Shown: one piece after another, positions 32,377 to 46,168 of the stretch
How the letters are laid out: each line of letters begins with the position of its first letter
Position numbering within the stretch: the stretch's first letter is position 1
Origin: Macrolepiota albuminosa
Lineage: Eukaryota; Basidiomycota; Agaricomycetes; Agaricales; Agaricaceae
Assembly: GCA_027475525.1 (NCBI GenBank)
Contig: JAMWFC010000055.1
Coordinates: 662,212 to 726,211 of the forward strand
Length of the DNA stretch: 64,000 nt
Direction of reading: 5' to 3'
Program-made: the position numbers and the translations under genes
The notes under the pieces: generated by a model
Told to the model about the DNA's origin: nothing
What the model saw: the letters and a program-made list of their open reading frames with translations, nothing else
Databases searched by the model: none

Positions 32377-35300
32377 CTAGACCTCCGTTCTTTTATCTTC
32401 TGCTGTTTCTTTACGATGTAGTTGGGTGTCAAACCGTTGTGAAGGTTCTGGTGTCAAAGGTTCTGTTTCTTCACGAATGGTATCTCCCTCTGGTCTTCTC
32501 CACCTCCCTTTCATGACTACGGACGGTGCGTCCACAGCAGTTCCATTCAATGCTCTTTCCAAAGCTGTGTGTATCATATCATACCTCGTGAGATGGTTTC
32601 AAGCGGGAAAACATGAATGAACCAACTCACCTTTCTCTCCCCTTTTCTTGAGCCGTAATGACATTGCCCCTTGTAAGGAATCGATATAAGACTCATACTT
32701 GACGATCTCGGTCAGCAACCACTGGCTCTTCTTCTCCCAGTTCGACTGAGCCTTGATTGCATTCGGTGTCCTAGGCTGATACTGTATCATCTCGGGTGAG
32801 CCAATGATTATGGAAAAAGCGATTGTATACATACCAAGGCTGTCATAGGCTCACGCAAGTCATTATGTTTCTCCAGGTCCTTTTTCATGCTCAAAACATG
32901 TTTCTTGAGGGCCTCGAGTTGCGTTTCTTCGTCGTGGACGCTGGACACGATCGGGGGAAGTGGAGTCTTCCAGTCATAGACCGTTGTTTTCTCGCCCCAA
33001 GGGGAGTGCATTGCTCGAATCGTCGCTGATCCATCCCTCCATCCACCAAATTTACTGCGAGTACTACGTCCACTTTTGACGCTCATGGCATCTGTATAGT
33101 CCTTGACAGACTCAGTTTCTGGCTGACAGCGGCCATTATGGAGGGTGTCGAACACCCGATTCCAGCCATACTCCATGTTTGAAACACCTCCAGCTAGCGG
33201 TTCTTTACTCGTTCGCGCAGCCCAGTAGTTGCAGGTTGAGACCCATTCGTTAACCAACTCTTCAGTGCCTGCCTGGAAGAAATAGACTGCACCGTTTGCC
33301 ATAGTAAGGACCATGCAATAGGGTCGTTGCCGGTTATATCCCGGTGGCGGAAGAGAATGAGCCAAGGAATGGGCAAGATGAACTTGACCAACTGATTGAG
33401 CATTAGCCTAGAACACTGATAATAAGTGGCATGCAATAAGGAAATAATATCGACTTACAAGCCAGTTACCGCCTCCAAAGGTACCAGTGGCGCTGCCGGA
33501 ATGGTCACCAAATGTGAACATGTTCAATTCACCCTTCTGAATGACAACAAAAACATCCATCCAAGATTTGTCACGCGCCCGCTTTCCAATAGACTCCCAA
33601 TACTGCTTCCTGCAAAGTATTCCTTCCTTAGCCCAGGGAGCTCCTAGAAGGGCTAGCTCCTCGTCACTGATGCTAATCGTAGTATCGTCGGTCGCGTCGC
33701 TACGAATACTCCGGTCGTCGTCTTCCTGGGCTTCGCGTATAATAGTGTGCGACAAATTCGAGGCGAAACCCAGGGTAGGGGTGAGGAAGGAAGAGCTCGA
33801 ATTATACATAGCCTTCACATGATTAAGTTTATCAATATAAGCGAATATAAGACGTTCGGAATCATACCTCATGGGTAGACGTAGCAAAGCTCGGCGAGGG
33901 GCTCACACGGCCATCAATGCTGCTATTGCTACTAAAGGGGCTAGCACCTTGGGCGACGAGAATGGACTGCAGTCCACGTATACTGCCTCGCTTTAATGTC
34001 GTCAATCTATCCGGCTGACCGCGCAAGCTGCGATTACGCATCACCATTGCCCCTGTATTTAAGTTTGTCGCAGAGTGAGGAACACTAGATGTGAGGGGTT
34101 GTAATATCTGCTGGCTCTTAATGGCGTTGTACATTTCCTAGTAGAGAACCTTTGAGAACAAACTATTCCGTTTGTGACGTTGCACAAAACTCACCTTCAG
34201 AAGACTCTCCATGTCAGTTTCCCATCCCCGACCAAGAGCAGCATTAAGTGTTGTTCGAGGTTCGTGGGCGTTAGATACTTGCACCGATGGTGTGCTGCCG
34301 TTCGCTTCCTTCTGAAGGGCCATCACGCCTTCTCTGGACACACTATTCCAACTCGTTATGCTATCGCTCCGCTTCGGACGAATGTGAAGTTCAGTTCCAT
34401 CCTGAGGTCCACGAACGTTGCCACAGTCGTCGTACGCGAGATCTGACACCGAAAGGTTAGTTGGAGGAGTCGGTTGAAGTGACATTTGTATGGCATTGAG
34501 AGTGTTGCGAACAAACTGGTTACGGGACATTCGTGTTGTTAGATCAGCGACATGAAGATCAGTATTGAGAAGGAGAAGGGAGTACGCGACAGAATGAACA
34601 ATGTCTTGAAAATGTGTTAGTAGAAGGACAATTGACGACTCGAGATGTCTTACTAGCGCTGCCATAGACGCCACCTGGATTACAATCCCAGTAGCGACGG
34701 CTGAATTCCTGAAGGATGCGGTCTACTTGTTGTGTCTCAGCTTTGAGATAGAGCTTAGAGCAAAGGCGACTGGAACACTCTTGAGGTATGAGTAATAAAA
34801 CTAACGTCGTAACTCACCGAAAAGCCATGTCCAGTCTCAAGCCAGCGAAGTCAAAGAAGTTCACATAATGGCGAAGCGCTGTTTTATTGATACGGCCGCT
34901 GCGGCACGAGTAAGCAATTTTCCCCCTTTGAGAGACGATGCTGTAACGCACTGTCCACCAAGCCACTCTGCAATCTTTTCCTTCGCCAAGAAATCTTCTT
35001 CCTCTTCCCAACATCGAGAGGCAAGCTCCTTCCCACGGGCCTCCATCTCGACACAGTCCTCGGATGGATTGATAGAATGAGAGGCAGAGGATTGTGCTGC
35101 AGAAGAGAGACGAGACAAAGTCAGATCGTTTATTGATAAGTCCTGTTGTGAGCCTCTGCGAGAAGGCACTATTGAAGGAGAGTTTGGTCAATAAAGCACA
35201 AGTCGTAGAGTAGTAGGCCTCACAAGCATGTGTCCCCTCCCCATTCGGGATGAGTGAGGGCTCCGAACTGGATGCTACCGAACGATGAAGCGTCCGGAGC

Positions 35301-37082
35301 CGAGCAGTATCTCGAGCACTGCCAGAGGATGGGCTGGGGATAGGCCCGTTCCTTGATCGTAGTGGGCTTGAGGCATGCCTCGAGGTACTGTATGGCGATC
35401 CTATCATAGAGGTAGGACGCGCAGTCGGGCGTGGCATATGAAGGGAGGTAGTGCGCGGAGGAACAATGGGGGAAGACGTTGAATCTCTCTTGGGAGAGTC
35501 AGTCTCAAGTTGATGAGATGGTATCTGGAGCATCAACATGGGCGTTGTCGGTATGGGCACTGAGTTCGACTTCCTGATCTCTAAGCGGACATCGGAAGGC
35601 GGATGAAGGCCTTCAGTAACTGATCGGACAGTAATTTTGCGAGCGGGAGTAGAGGGATCTTGAAGATTTAAAGTATCATACACCGAGTCTAGTTGAGAAA
35701 GTTAACTTTTGAGTTGTCAAAGATCCCGGTAAAATTTATGTCACCTGTACGTGACCCTGAAGGTTTGTGTTCTGGAGTTGCTACTGTTTGAGGTGATGTG
35801 GCTGCCATCATATCCCTTTTGACTTCTTTCTCACAGATGCTCCTGCTCCGCCGCTTTCTGACTTTGTCGGCATTTGCCAGATCAGGGTCTGGTGCCGTAT
35901 CCTCGCTGAGAATTGTACGCTCAACGAACACGATAGATCGCTCGTCTGGATCATCATTCTCTTTCATACTCGCGATTACTTCTGACAAAGGTTTAGACGT
36001 GTCTGGTGGGCGCAGGACATTTGAACTGGTAAAGATGTCCGCTATGGGTGACCCCACGGGAGTGCGTTGCTGATGTTCTAAAGGTATAGGTGGCACAGGT
36101 GGGGCAAAGGCGTCAAAGAGTGAGGGTGTCTCGAAATGGGGTGTTATATGTGTTGACAGGGACGCATCAGTTTTCTGTTGGTAATCAAAATTTCAGTGAC
36201 AGAGGGCAGATATCAAGTGTTTCCCATACGGATCGCTCCCGTTGCGTGCCACTACTCTGCCCCATCAGTTTTCCCAAAAAGGCACTTGTTTTCGCCCTAA
36301 CTGAAGACTTAGACGCCTGTTGATCATCAATGTCGTGCCGGACAACCCATAATAGACAGATTACACACTCTGATCGTCCCATGCTCCTTTGAACGAGGAC
36401 TTTGAAGCATCCAATCTGAACCAATTTCATGTTTCGGAGATTTGTATTTCGTTTTCGTAAGTTGTGTCGACTGAGGAGTCGAGGGGTTGGATGATACTAT
36501 TGTTGACGATCGCTGTCGCCCACTAGTAGATGGTCGTTCAATCGGCAAAGGTGGAGGCGAAGACTCGTGTCGATTCTCCTTATGTTGTGCATCAACGCCT
36601 CCCTTTGCTCTGCGTAAAAGAGTTGCTAGGTCAGGGCTGCTGGACGTGCCTGGGGACCGGTACATGGAACGGCGATTAGTCTGTCGTTCTGTAGTGGTTG
36701 TTGTCGTATCTTCGGCATCGTAGTACATGTCTTGGGAAGAGGATGATTGGGATGAAGAACCTCCATTTTGAGTCGGCGAAGGTACAGGAGCTGAAGCTGG
36801 AGTTGGTGGAACGACAGTTGGTGTTCCCGGCTGTTGCTTTCGAGGAGTGTGTTGGCGCGGAGTGGGAGAAGCAAAATTCGCGTTCCTCGCAGCGTCTACA
36901 CCAAGCGAGTTGACGTCCAGCCCTTCTTTAAGCAGGACTGTGCCGTTTCCGAGCAAAGCTCGCTCGAAATCAATGTCAGTACGTGACACCCGACGATTCA
37001 GTGGTTTGTTTCCACTTATATCCTTGGAGGCAACGGGCTCGAGTCCATTCGGGAACGTGGTAGATGGCTGTGGAGATCGCAT
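32377..37082 (-). CDS. Arf-type GTPase exchange factor, Sec7 plus PH domains
   Basis: Guanine-nucleotide exchange factor for Arf/Arl GTPases in Golgi or plasma-membrane traffic. The long N-terminal half is disordered and Ser/Pro-rich (37.1-35.2 kb). The Sec7 domain spans roughly 35.06-34.49 kb: LAKEKIAEWLGG, YVNFFDFAGLRLDMAFR, the glutamate-finger region LKAETQQVDRILQEFSRRYW, and SVAYSLLLLNTDLHV. A PH domain follows at roughly 33.65-33.20 kb (WMDVFVVIQKGELNMFTFG, then VYFFQAGTEELVNEWVSTCN), then a helical region (EALKKHVLSMKKDLEKHND). This order matches fungal Syt1/Sec74 and animal EFA6/PSD proteins. The stop is at 32377-32379. The ATG at 37082 (MRSPQPSTTF) is the first true Met; an upstream exon is possible. 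The catalytic Glu is retained, so it should be active. Confidence 0.87.
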
Positions 37083-37370
37083 AGCAGCGACATTCTGACG
37101 GAATACAGACGCCAGGACGGGCAAACGACGTAGAGATCAGGTCTAAACCAGAAGCGCCAATATTTCTCACATACATATAAACACATCAAAAATAGTCTAT
37201 AATCATTGGAGCTGGATTCCACCATGGGTTAACCACTAATATACAGCTCGTAACACAGTCAGAGATATAAGTGCGTCATCGTCGTGAACAATTAAAACAT
37301 GAAAAGTGATACAGCAGTTCGGCGTTATATATTTGCGCACCAAAGATCAGTGCGCACCGATCAAACTGTC

Positions 37371-40300
37371 TTATGAGTCTGTTTGCAATCCGGTTGAAGT
37401 CCGCCGCTGTCGCTTCATAGCCATCGTGCCAGAAGTCGCAGCCACCGTCGCACTAGCCCGAGCTACGAGATTCGGACCCCTTCCTACACCAGCGAGCAGA
37501 GAGCCTGATTGTGAACGAGGCCTGGAAGTCGATGAAGCGATCTTCGGAAGGGAAGATTTCCGCGAGTTACTTTGCGCACCCGACGCTCTATTCCTAATTG
37601 AACCAAGCATCAGAATGATTGGCACAAGGCAGGGACTAGGTACGAACCGCTTCTTAATAACGTCGGTCTTAAGAGATAAAGGACGAACAACCCCATGTAG
37701 TTTCTATAAATCACATCAATCAATATATCTGAATATCTGGATTATGACGTATAGTACTCACGAAGAACAAACCACAGGCATTGCCTGAGAAAACCAAAAG
37801 ATAAGCCACGAATTCTCACTCAAAAAGGATAAAGAGTAACGCACACAACGGCTGACCTTCTGGATCTCTCCTCCACAATGGCGTATTCGTCGTTTGGCAA
37901 TTGGTACACGACGTTTGGGATTGCTCCCCTTCATCACTCGCACCCTTCTCCCCACTTGTAATATCAGGTGTGCTGGATGACGACCGAAGCTCTCCTGGTG
38001 AATTGGCATTGGCTATAGGCAACGAAGTTTGCTTTTGGATGGTTTCTGGCTTCAAAGGTATGTACTTTCTTCCATTGGCTGTCCTCGTCGTGTGGACAGA
38101 TGAACTAGGTGCACCCTCGGCGGACGGTGGTGTAGACGCGTTTGATATGTTGTGGGGCTCAGGCGACGCATCTGCACTCGATCCCGTACCATTGCCCCGG
38201 CCATCGCTTGAAGGACTGGCATGAAAATGGGTGAATCCACCAACAACACTTGTGCTGCCGCTAGTATTGCCAGGACCCCGTACTATACCACCGTTATCAA
38301 TCTGACCTGCAAGAATCTGAGCGGGGTCGACGTGGGTAAATGGATTCCTGGCATCGAGCCCAGAGTACATCAAACCGAATAGTTGCCCGTAGTCAAAGAG
38401 TCCTTCGTCCATGCCCGCCAGATTTGGAACACTCAGAGAACCATATCCCTCCACAATGGCTGCGCTAGCTGCCGCTGCAGCAACTGACAAGCCCTCATTT
38501 GGTTGGGGAATCGTATCCGGTGAAGGGTATGTCTGGTTGCTGATCGGAGACTGTCCAGAAGACTGCTGCCGTGAATGTGAACGATAGGGGTTGAAGTCAG
38601 GCTGCCTTACCACAGATGAAGAAGGCAACGTCGATGGAAGAGAAAACAAGCTCTCATGGGAAGGGAAGGAGAAGTTAAAAGTTCCAGAAGGGAAAGAGCT
38701 TCGACTCCCATCTATCTGTTCAGTATGTAAAAGAGACGAAACATCGCTGCCACTGACGATAGAAGGGTCAGCGCGTAGCATGCTCTCCAAGTGTGGGGTC
38801 TCGGCACGTCGTTTCTGGCCCACAAGGTTCTCAGGTGGCAACGGCTTGCCATTCACCTGGTGCCGTCCACTTAAACCAGCCATAATACCTTCCCTGGAAA
38901 CAGTGTGATCGAAGCTAGTCTTGCGAACGTGTCGAGGAAACGATCGCTCTTCAACCGGAGGTCCATGGCCGTGCGGTGCCGAGGGTATCCTTGATAGGCC
39001 GTGCAAACCAGTGGAAGGAAGAGAGGCAGGTGCAAAGACAGGACTATCAATGGCGGCGAAAGTAGGGTTAAAGTTAGAGGCATTCAAGAACCGCACTTCA
39101 GAAAACGAGTGGCCGATTTCTGCCTGGTCTTCAAACACGGATGGTAGTTCAGATGCGTGGTTCAAGGCAGACGATGGACTGCGTCGGCTGTAGGTCAAAG
39201 ACAACATCGACGGGCCTGTGACACTCCCGGGTATAGGTATGCTAGGAGACGTTGACAATGTGGCTTTTGAAGCGCCCTTAGCATAGCTTACATTGTCGGG
39301 TAACTTCAGGCCATTATCAATATTGGGAAACGTATAACGTGCATCGTATGGCGCCATATTGAGTAATCCATGCTGATCAAATGTCTGCCCAGTTTCAGGT
39401 GGGCGGGATCTCGATCGGCTTGCTGGGCGCCAGTCCATCGATATCCTCGATCTTGACCTACTCAATGCCCGCCAATCCATAGGCACAACACTGGAGGATA
39501 TAGCTAAAGAAAGATCGAAAGGCGAAGGGGACGATGAAAGACGCACTCGGAATCATCAAAACCATCTTGATTCGTGCCATCGAACCCGACAACTCGCACC
39601 CTCGCTTTACCCTTGTCGATCCGTCGACCCCGCTCATCAGATTGCCTCGAGCTTTCTAGTTCCGCTGTTTGCGCTTGTTCATCTTTAATGACAGCCTGAG
39701 TAGCCACATCGTGGCTTGAGGCACTTTCTCGTTCCTTTACAGTAGCTTCATCATCTTCGCCCTTTTTCCTCTTCAACGCCAATGCCATCATACGCCAAGT
39801 CAAGTTCTCCATCCGTTGTGCATGAGGCAAAGTAGCCTTCGTTCGTGCATACATTTTCCACACTTGTGTTGCTAGTGGGTCTTCTTTTGCAAGCTGTGTT
39901 GGGTCAGGCTCGATCTCTTTCGTATGTAACATAGGGGAGCCGATAATTCTGGGTGATGTAAAGGGACTAGTGGCTCGTGGAGATAAAGGGCTTCCCGTCG
40001 AAGCAAACAATTCTTCTGAGAAGATGTCTGTGAGCAAGGTCGATTTCGAGGCGAGACTAGGGGACTTTGATGACACGGGTGATCGCTCGTAAGGACTCCT
40101 GTCGGACGGAAGCTCGGGCTCTGGGAGAATGGCAGACGGGTCATCGTTGAGCCCATATGCTGAAGGAGAAGGAACAGAGGTAAAGGCAGGGGACATCCAT
40201 AGTGATGGTGGTAGGCGAGGATTTAAACGCTCACCTGTTGGCGGATGAACGTGGGTTCCAGGTATATTATCATGTGATTGCTGGTCGAGGGAGCTGAGCG

Positions 40301-40979
40301 CCTGAGTCACGTTAGCACCACTGTTCGTACGATGAAGCGATTCGGGAGCGGTTTGTTTTTCGGCTGTTGAGTCCCATAGATTAGGGTGCTAGCATGAAAA
40401 TATGATGGATTGAGACAAACCTCGTACAAACTTAGTCTTTGGGTCAGAGGACCGTGGAAGAGAATTCTTTGATTTCTTCATCGGAATCCCTGAGGGAAAT
40501 TTGAGGAGTGTAGGTGAATGGCTTTGGGACCGAGAACCAGGCGAGCCTGACTGTGAGACACTGGAAACTTGAGTTTTGTAGGAGCTATGATATGAGCTCG
40601 AGAGACTCGGTGTAGCAGACGGAGATGAAGAAACAGATGGAACAGGTACATTAGACACAGGACCTGTAAGGGAATTGGGATGGGTGGGTGATGTATATGA
40701 GTGCGCCCAATCATTTCCGTATGTGTTCTGCACGGGTATTTGCAGATCTGGGCCCAAATTATTGTTCAAGAGATCAGCTAGGAGGTACTCGTTTCCAGGC
40801 CCAAGATTCAGGCTATGAGACCATAGAGAAGTATGGCCAGATGATGAAGGGTGACTCATGTTGGATGAGCCTGGCAGAGAGTTGCCGATGGCGGAGCGAG
40901 AGTCTGGAGACCAAACTCTCGCATGCGGCTGGCAGTTGGAATCAATATGTCGCCGCGAAGAGGTTGCGAGATTCTCCAT
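37371..40979 (-). CDS. areA: GATA zinc-finger transcription factor, AreA/Nit2-like
   Basis: Predicted activator of nitrogen-catabolite genes. A DUF1752-type N-terminal motif ([20 protein letters not shown], about 39.87-39.77 kb) is the AreA signature. The single Cys4 GATA finger begins [20 protein letters not shown] and continues [20 protein letters not shown] and KTDVIKKR, interrupted by two introns. The finger keeps the Leu in TPLW that in AreA favours permease promoters. The rest is Ser/Pro-rich. The C-terminus ends [14 protein letters not shown] at a TAA at 37371-37373. Junctions I could fix: TTT to CACCCTAATC at about 40.4 kb, and GATTCCGA to TGTTGTGCC at about 39.5 kb. The start ATG 40979 ([10 protein letters not shown]) is the first true Met. 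Confidence 0.85.
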
Positions 40980-43295
40980 GAGTTGATGTTGAAATGACAC
41001 CTGGTCGACCCCTAGAAGATAGATATACGACTTCTACAATGAAGAAGCCAGAAGAAAAGCGGCTGAAGATGGCCTATAGACTTCTAGACTTTGAAATGGC
41101 TTGCAAATGTGCAGGCTTGGGGGGAGAAGAACTCGGCGTGAATACGGACTCTACAACAAATCTCCGGTCCGCCTCAGAAAACACCTGTCACGGATTCGTC
41201 ACATCAGCTTGGCCTGGTGTCTCGGGTCCCGATGTCGATGAGAACGGTTATGATCATCGCACGCCTAAGGTTCTATTGTTGCTTTACTATAAAGGTCATC
41301 GTGCTTGGTGTCCTTGTGGTCCCGATGCCTGATTTTCGCTTGCTCTTTAAAGTCGATAGAGAGTAGTATAATGGATTGCAAACTCGTTCTGCTAGTCTAC
41401 AAAAATTTAGCCTTGACTACATTTCTCGTGTGCTGTGCCATGCTGGTCTACGTTCAAACTAGATTCTGTAGTCTACCTTCGAACGACTCGTCCTTTTTTT
41501 TTCTACGTGGAGCAAGCTGGTTCCACTATGTCCGGCAACGCCTTCTGTCAGGTTCTTATGGACTGAAGGTATTTGCGATCCTCACACTCTTTGACTGAAC
41601 TCTATAAAATGCCGAAAAGCCGATGGTCAGAAGTACCTGACCATGATTCGAACGCTTCTTTGTGATTCTGCAATTCTTTCAAAACGTCTCATCCTCGCAT
41701 GTGGGTCCTGACGAAATGGAAATACAGTTACCGGTCGATTAGACCGTACCTAAGCGTGATGCGATAAGATTAGCTTAGATCGAGTGTAGAGAGAAACTCG
41801 GTGTATCTGTGGTATTTCCAGATGTCTATCTAATACATCTGGAGAATGCTTAAATACTGTAGTAAGTGGCTGTGTATATGGATAAAAATTATATAGCAGC
41901 TGACCTACTAACGAACCAACGGTGATTGCGCAATACTGACGAGATATGTTGGAGCTACTTCGTCATATTACTTTCGTCAGGTCCTTATGCATTTTGAGGT
42001 GTCCAAAACCACATAAAGCTGCAAAATATAAAACAGATATCTACATGCATAGGTGGCGCCCAGAGATAGAACAGGTCCCAAAGGCTCCGCAACAGCGTTG
42101 AAATTAGGTTCAAGTAATGATGAGGCAGGGTGGCGCCCAGAGATAGAACAGGTCCCAAAGGCTCCGCAACAGCGTTGAAATTAGGTTCAAGTAATGATGA
42201 GGCAGGAAAAGTCGCTTTCTGAGACCCTCAATTCTTAGTTCACAGTTACACACGCCACGGAAAACTCTGCGAGGAAAGTTCTAGTATAAAACACTAAAAA
42301 TCAAGCATACCACGACAACGGACAACACTTTATATAGCAGGCATAGAGTACAAACCCTACTTTACCCCCGCCTCTTAGCCCTGTAGTGCGGCTTGCCGAC
42401 GGAATAAACAGATTTCTTCTTCTTCTTAGTTCACAGTCAAAGGAAACTTCCGTATATTTTCCAGGACTGGATCAGCCGAACGAAGGATTCAGTTTCCTAG
42501 CCTTACAATCCAGCAAGAAATACATATCGAAGTCCACGGAGGTGAGAAGTCTTAATATAACCTGCCTTTCAAATCCATGCGTCCACATGCGCAGGTACTA
42601 ATTCCGTTAATAAGCTCGCCTTGAGCTTTCCATCACCCCTATGGCGAGGGCGTTGCTTGTGGGACACTGTTAGGTTCAACCAAAAACCGCTATCCTTCTC
42701 AGACTTAACTTTATCGACTATCTCTGGGATGTTATCTGTGAACGATTGCATACATAGCCCTTGTCTGAAATGAAATCGCATATAAAAACCTCTCTTTCTT
42801 GATCTCGCCCCCAACCATCCCTTCGCGCTATCGTCTTCAGCTCATAACAGTGATTGACAGTGGTGTAATTCGTGAGTGAGAAGTCTTTGACTCATTCGGG
42901 CTGGCGACAATGGCCTTGTGACCCTAACTATCCACCTTGACGTTGGCTGGCGATGCAAGCACACGGACCCACGACACTGTTAACTTACGCGAGGGAAAAA
43001 GTCGGATTTATATGACCAAGCTTGTTGATTGAGGACCTTGATGTTTCGTAGTTGCTGCGACAAGATGAGTATGTTCAACAATTTCTTCCGAAGAAAGAAC
43101 ACAATATTCGTCTAATATTGCTCAAAGCTGAATAGTGACGAGAAATCAAAGTGCAGCCTATAGCGATCCGTGGTGAAGCCTTGTGAACATGTATATCATT
43201 TTTGAATGGCATACATGGGTGATAATTATATCCAGAGAGAGGGATCGAGATTTTTTTTAAAAAAAAAGAGGTATCGAAAGATATGATGTACGATA
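40980..43295. other. Long intergenic region upstream of the GATA factor
   Basis: About 2.3 kb with no supported gene. The first part is the 5' flank of the GATA-factor gene and may include leader introns. It holds one 77-bp duplication (42052-42205). The GATA-factor promoter is expected here; I did not identify a defined regulatory site. The last 500 bp are 3' flank of the signal peptide peptidase gene. Confidence 0.45.
42052..42205. repeat. Perfect 77-bp tandem duplication no. 2
   Basis: Copies 42052-42128 and 42129-42205 are identical; one further base matches by chance. Non-coding surroundings. Confidence 0.97.
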
Positions 43296-44688
43296 TCAAC
43301 TCGTTTTCTTCTCAGTGGTTTGGCTCAGAGCTGGTTCTGGGATATCGCTCCAAGCCAATGCATCTTGGAGCTCACCTCGAAAGGCTGCTGTTATCAAGAA
43401 GGACAAAATACCGGCCGGACTACAAGACTGATCAGTTCTACCGCAACTCGAGTCAGTGGCAACCGCACCTCAGGTACAAAAGCGCCGGCTGTGCTGTCTT
43501 GAAGTTATGCATCATGATCATAGTTGTCACAAGACCCAGAAAGTATGCCATCAAAGTAGAGTAAAAGTACGGTTTAGGAAAGGACATTTGCCTCGACGCC
43601 TTAGATTGCAGAGCTCTATGATAGTCATATCGGAGCGCAAACGCTACCAGTGTACCCGGGATCACAATGTCACCCAATCCTAGCATCGTGTATCCACGAT
43701 TACCTGAAAAGATCAGCGACTTTGGCCAAAGTACTTTAATTGGCACATCAAGCGTTGTCGCCACCTTGACCATCTATGAACATTGGATACGTTCAGTTCC
43801 GCCCTCATGTATCATTAGAAGGACTCACCACTTCTGTTCCAAATACCCACCAGATATCATAGAAGAATAAACCTGCAAGAAGGACAGCGCCAGTTTTGAA
43901 GGAGTCGATTTTGAGTAATGAAATGGCATTGTGTGCAAATGAAAGTCCCATAATATCTGTTATCAGCGCTGACTTCCCATAGGCCTTGGAAAAGGATGAT
44001 AGGGCTGATGGGATGACCGCAAGAGGAAATAGACAAAGCGAAGGGGTCTTGAATGATAAAGACACAAAGGCTGTGAAAGACTGAAATCCATCTCAAAGAC
44101 CATGTTAAGAAAACGAAACCTACTAGTTGGACCCTTCTTCACACTGAAGCTTATCTTGTCAAACCATTTCCAATATTCCTCACCAAGGATAAAACGCGTC
44201 AGAGATATTGACGTCTCAAGTAGCGGGTCAGCATCATAGGACGAGGCGAAAAAACATGTGACATCACACCTTCCAAACAGCTGCAACACCTGCCAAAGAG
44301 AAATACCATCCAAGAAACCAGTTAATCCACTCCCTTCCAATGTACTTAATCACAAGGTAAAATCCAAACAAGACGAAGGATCCAAACTAAAGTAGATGAG
44401 CGCGACCTCGATTGAGCGATCAAATATATAACTTCTTACAACAGGGAACAGCCATGCATCGCTAGAAGACATACGCTCTATAACATCCTCTTCGTCTTCA
44501 TCATCCTTCGGACTGCCACCCGTTAACTTCGCGTTCTTTCGGAGTGTAAAGGTGGATCATCCCTGAGAATTCGAGTCATTGAGACTATCAAAACGTACGG
44601 GTAAGGACCCAAATGACCCAGCATAAACAGACCCACAAGCTAGGGTCAAGATACCGACGTAGGACGACAAAAGATCCCAATCTCCCAT
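43296..44688 (-). CDS. Signal peptide peptidase (presenilin-type intramembrane protease)
   Basis: Multi-span GxGD aspartyl protease of the ER that cleaves signal peptides and other type II membrane segments. Both catalytic motifs are present: YDIWWVFG (first Asp, near 43880) and LGLGDIVIPG (second Asp, near 43670). The PAL motif is in QPALLYLSPAG, created by splicing out an intron after YL. The protein starts MGDWDLLSSYVGILTLACGS at 44688 and ends SQTTEKKTS at a TGA at 43296-43298. A short acidic loop (GGSPKDDEDEEDVIERMSSS) follows the first membrane segment. Length and order are as expected for fungal SPP. No neighbour suggests a special substrate. Confidence 0.88.
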
Positions 44689-46168
44689 TGATGAGGTGAA
44701 AATAGTGGTCTAAGCGCTGACAAGTGTTACAATTTTGTTACGTCTGTTGAAATCACAAGATCAAACCAAGCTGATGCAAACCCTAGAGCGCAATCTAGCC
44801 GAATAGTGGTAAAAAAAGCATGGTTGTAAACAACCAGAGCGTGTTGCATAGCGTGATGGAAGATGTTTCAAGTTAAAGAGCAGGCAAGTGGATCGCGTTC
44901 GATTGGTACAAAACGCGTGTCGCATCCCGTTCTCTTTTCCTAGTTAGGCCTTTTACTCACCAGCGAAAATTCGACCGGAAATAGTTTTCTTTGCCGATCG
45001 GGTGTAAAGAGGGTAAATTGCAAGGTCTTCATTCCTCACCTTATTCAAAGCCGTTCGAAGCTAGAGTTAATCACCGAATAGATTATAAACGAGAGAAATA
45101 TCTATGAGATCTGTGCCAAGTTGAAAGCGATGCCACCCTTTGGGTACGAGAAGACGAAATGTGAGGTTCCGTAGGAATTCCGTATTCCGTCCTGACGTCA
45201 AGCCCCTAACCAATTCGAACAATATCCTACGGAGTTTTCGGTCCGCTAGAAACTCCGGCTTCTTCATACTGTGTTCTAAAAACATACATTGGCTCTGTTT
45301 TAAGCACAGTCATGGCGGTATGCTCATTGACCAATCAATGTTCGGGAGATGGAGGTCGACCGTAACTGTCTTGGAGAGGAATGCACGCGAGATAATTCAA
45401 ATTTCACCAAAATGGATAAGGGACGCGTCCGGGGTGTTCGGGGGTTCTAGGTGATAATATCAGTACATAACATTTTTGGTCGAGTATCTTGAAATATTGA
45501 AACGTTGAACTCAAATCGATCGATCAATAATTAATAATACCTTACTGACTTTTAAGCATAACTCCACGTTCGTCACGTCTCGAGACCTGATAATATCATA
45601 ATAATGGTGCATAAGACAGGATCAATTGTTATTAATGAATCAGCGCGGGCAACGTTGTTTCTTCGAAGAGCATGGACGAGTGAAAAAGCTCTACATCAAG
45701 GAACACACCATGGTCTAAGTCGAATTATATTCTGGTTGGTAATGGCGGTATCTATCATGTCACTTTACGTCGACCGAACACTTGCTTTACTATTTGTCCG
45801 GTGACAATCATGGTTGATACTTAACATGGGTCGAGGCTGATTGTCTGTGCGACAATGAGGAAATTAGCTGTTCTGCGTATAAATTAACGAGTGCAACGTT
45901 ACTGAATTCACTTCAACTCCATCCTGCGTCCAAGAGGGCCAAGAGAACCCTTGCTTGGCAAGAAAATAATCGTATCGTCAGGACAACAGAAGATCGACTA
46001 CGGTGGGCCACCTGTGTCAGCCAGGATTTGAACTTGTACGTTCGAATCCTGCCACTGCCACCTGTTATCCAGGTTATTTTAAAGTCATATCGACAAATAT
46101 GTAATACAATCACGTAACGTCGACGATTCTTACAGTACACTTTCATGACCACTATAACGAGCGTCTAA
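44689..46168. other. Intergenic, 1.5 kb, with a palindrome
   Basis: No supported gene. An imperfect palindrome with two B-box-like arms lies at 46024-46049. A smaller complementary pair (TTCCGTAGGAATTCCG near 45166 and TATCCTACGGAG near 45224) is also visible. The remaining sequence is AT-rich with no recognised features. Confidence 0.4.
46024..46049. repeat. Imperfect palindrome GGATTTGAAC-6-GTTCGAATCC
   Basis: Two 10-bp arms match with one mismatch around a 6-bp spacer. Each arm resembles the tRNA B box (GTTCRAATCC), one on each strand. No acceptor stem or anticodon arm could be folded, so it is not called a tRNA. Confidence 0.6.

Noticed and set aside
34868..35080. Plus-strand frame (MAKRCFIDTAAAARVSNFPP) inside the Sec7 gene
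   Set aside because: Antisense of the Sec7-domain exons; no independent support.
40994..41332. 112-residue open frame on the plus strand upstream of the GATA factor
   Set aside because: It overlaps the antisense of the GATA-factor leader, starts without a proper ATG context and shows no domain or splice pattern.
45990..46080. Possible tRNA gene around GTTCGAATCCTGCCACTGCC
   Set aside because: The end resembles a T-arm and acceptor stem, but the T-stem does not pair (GTACG against CCTGC) and no matching 5' acceptor or anticodon arm is present.
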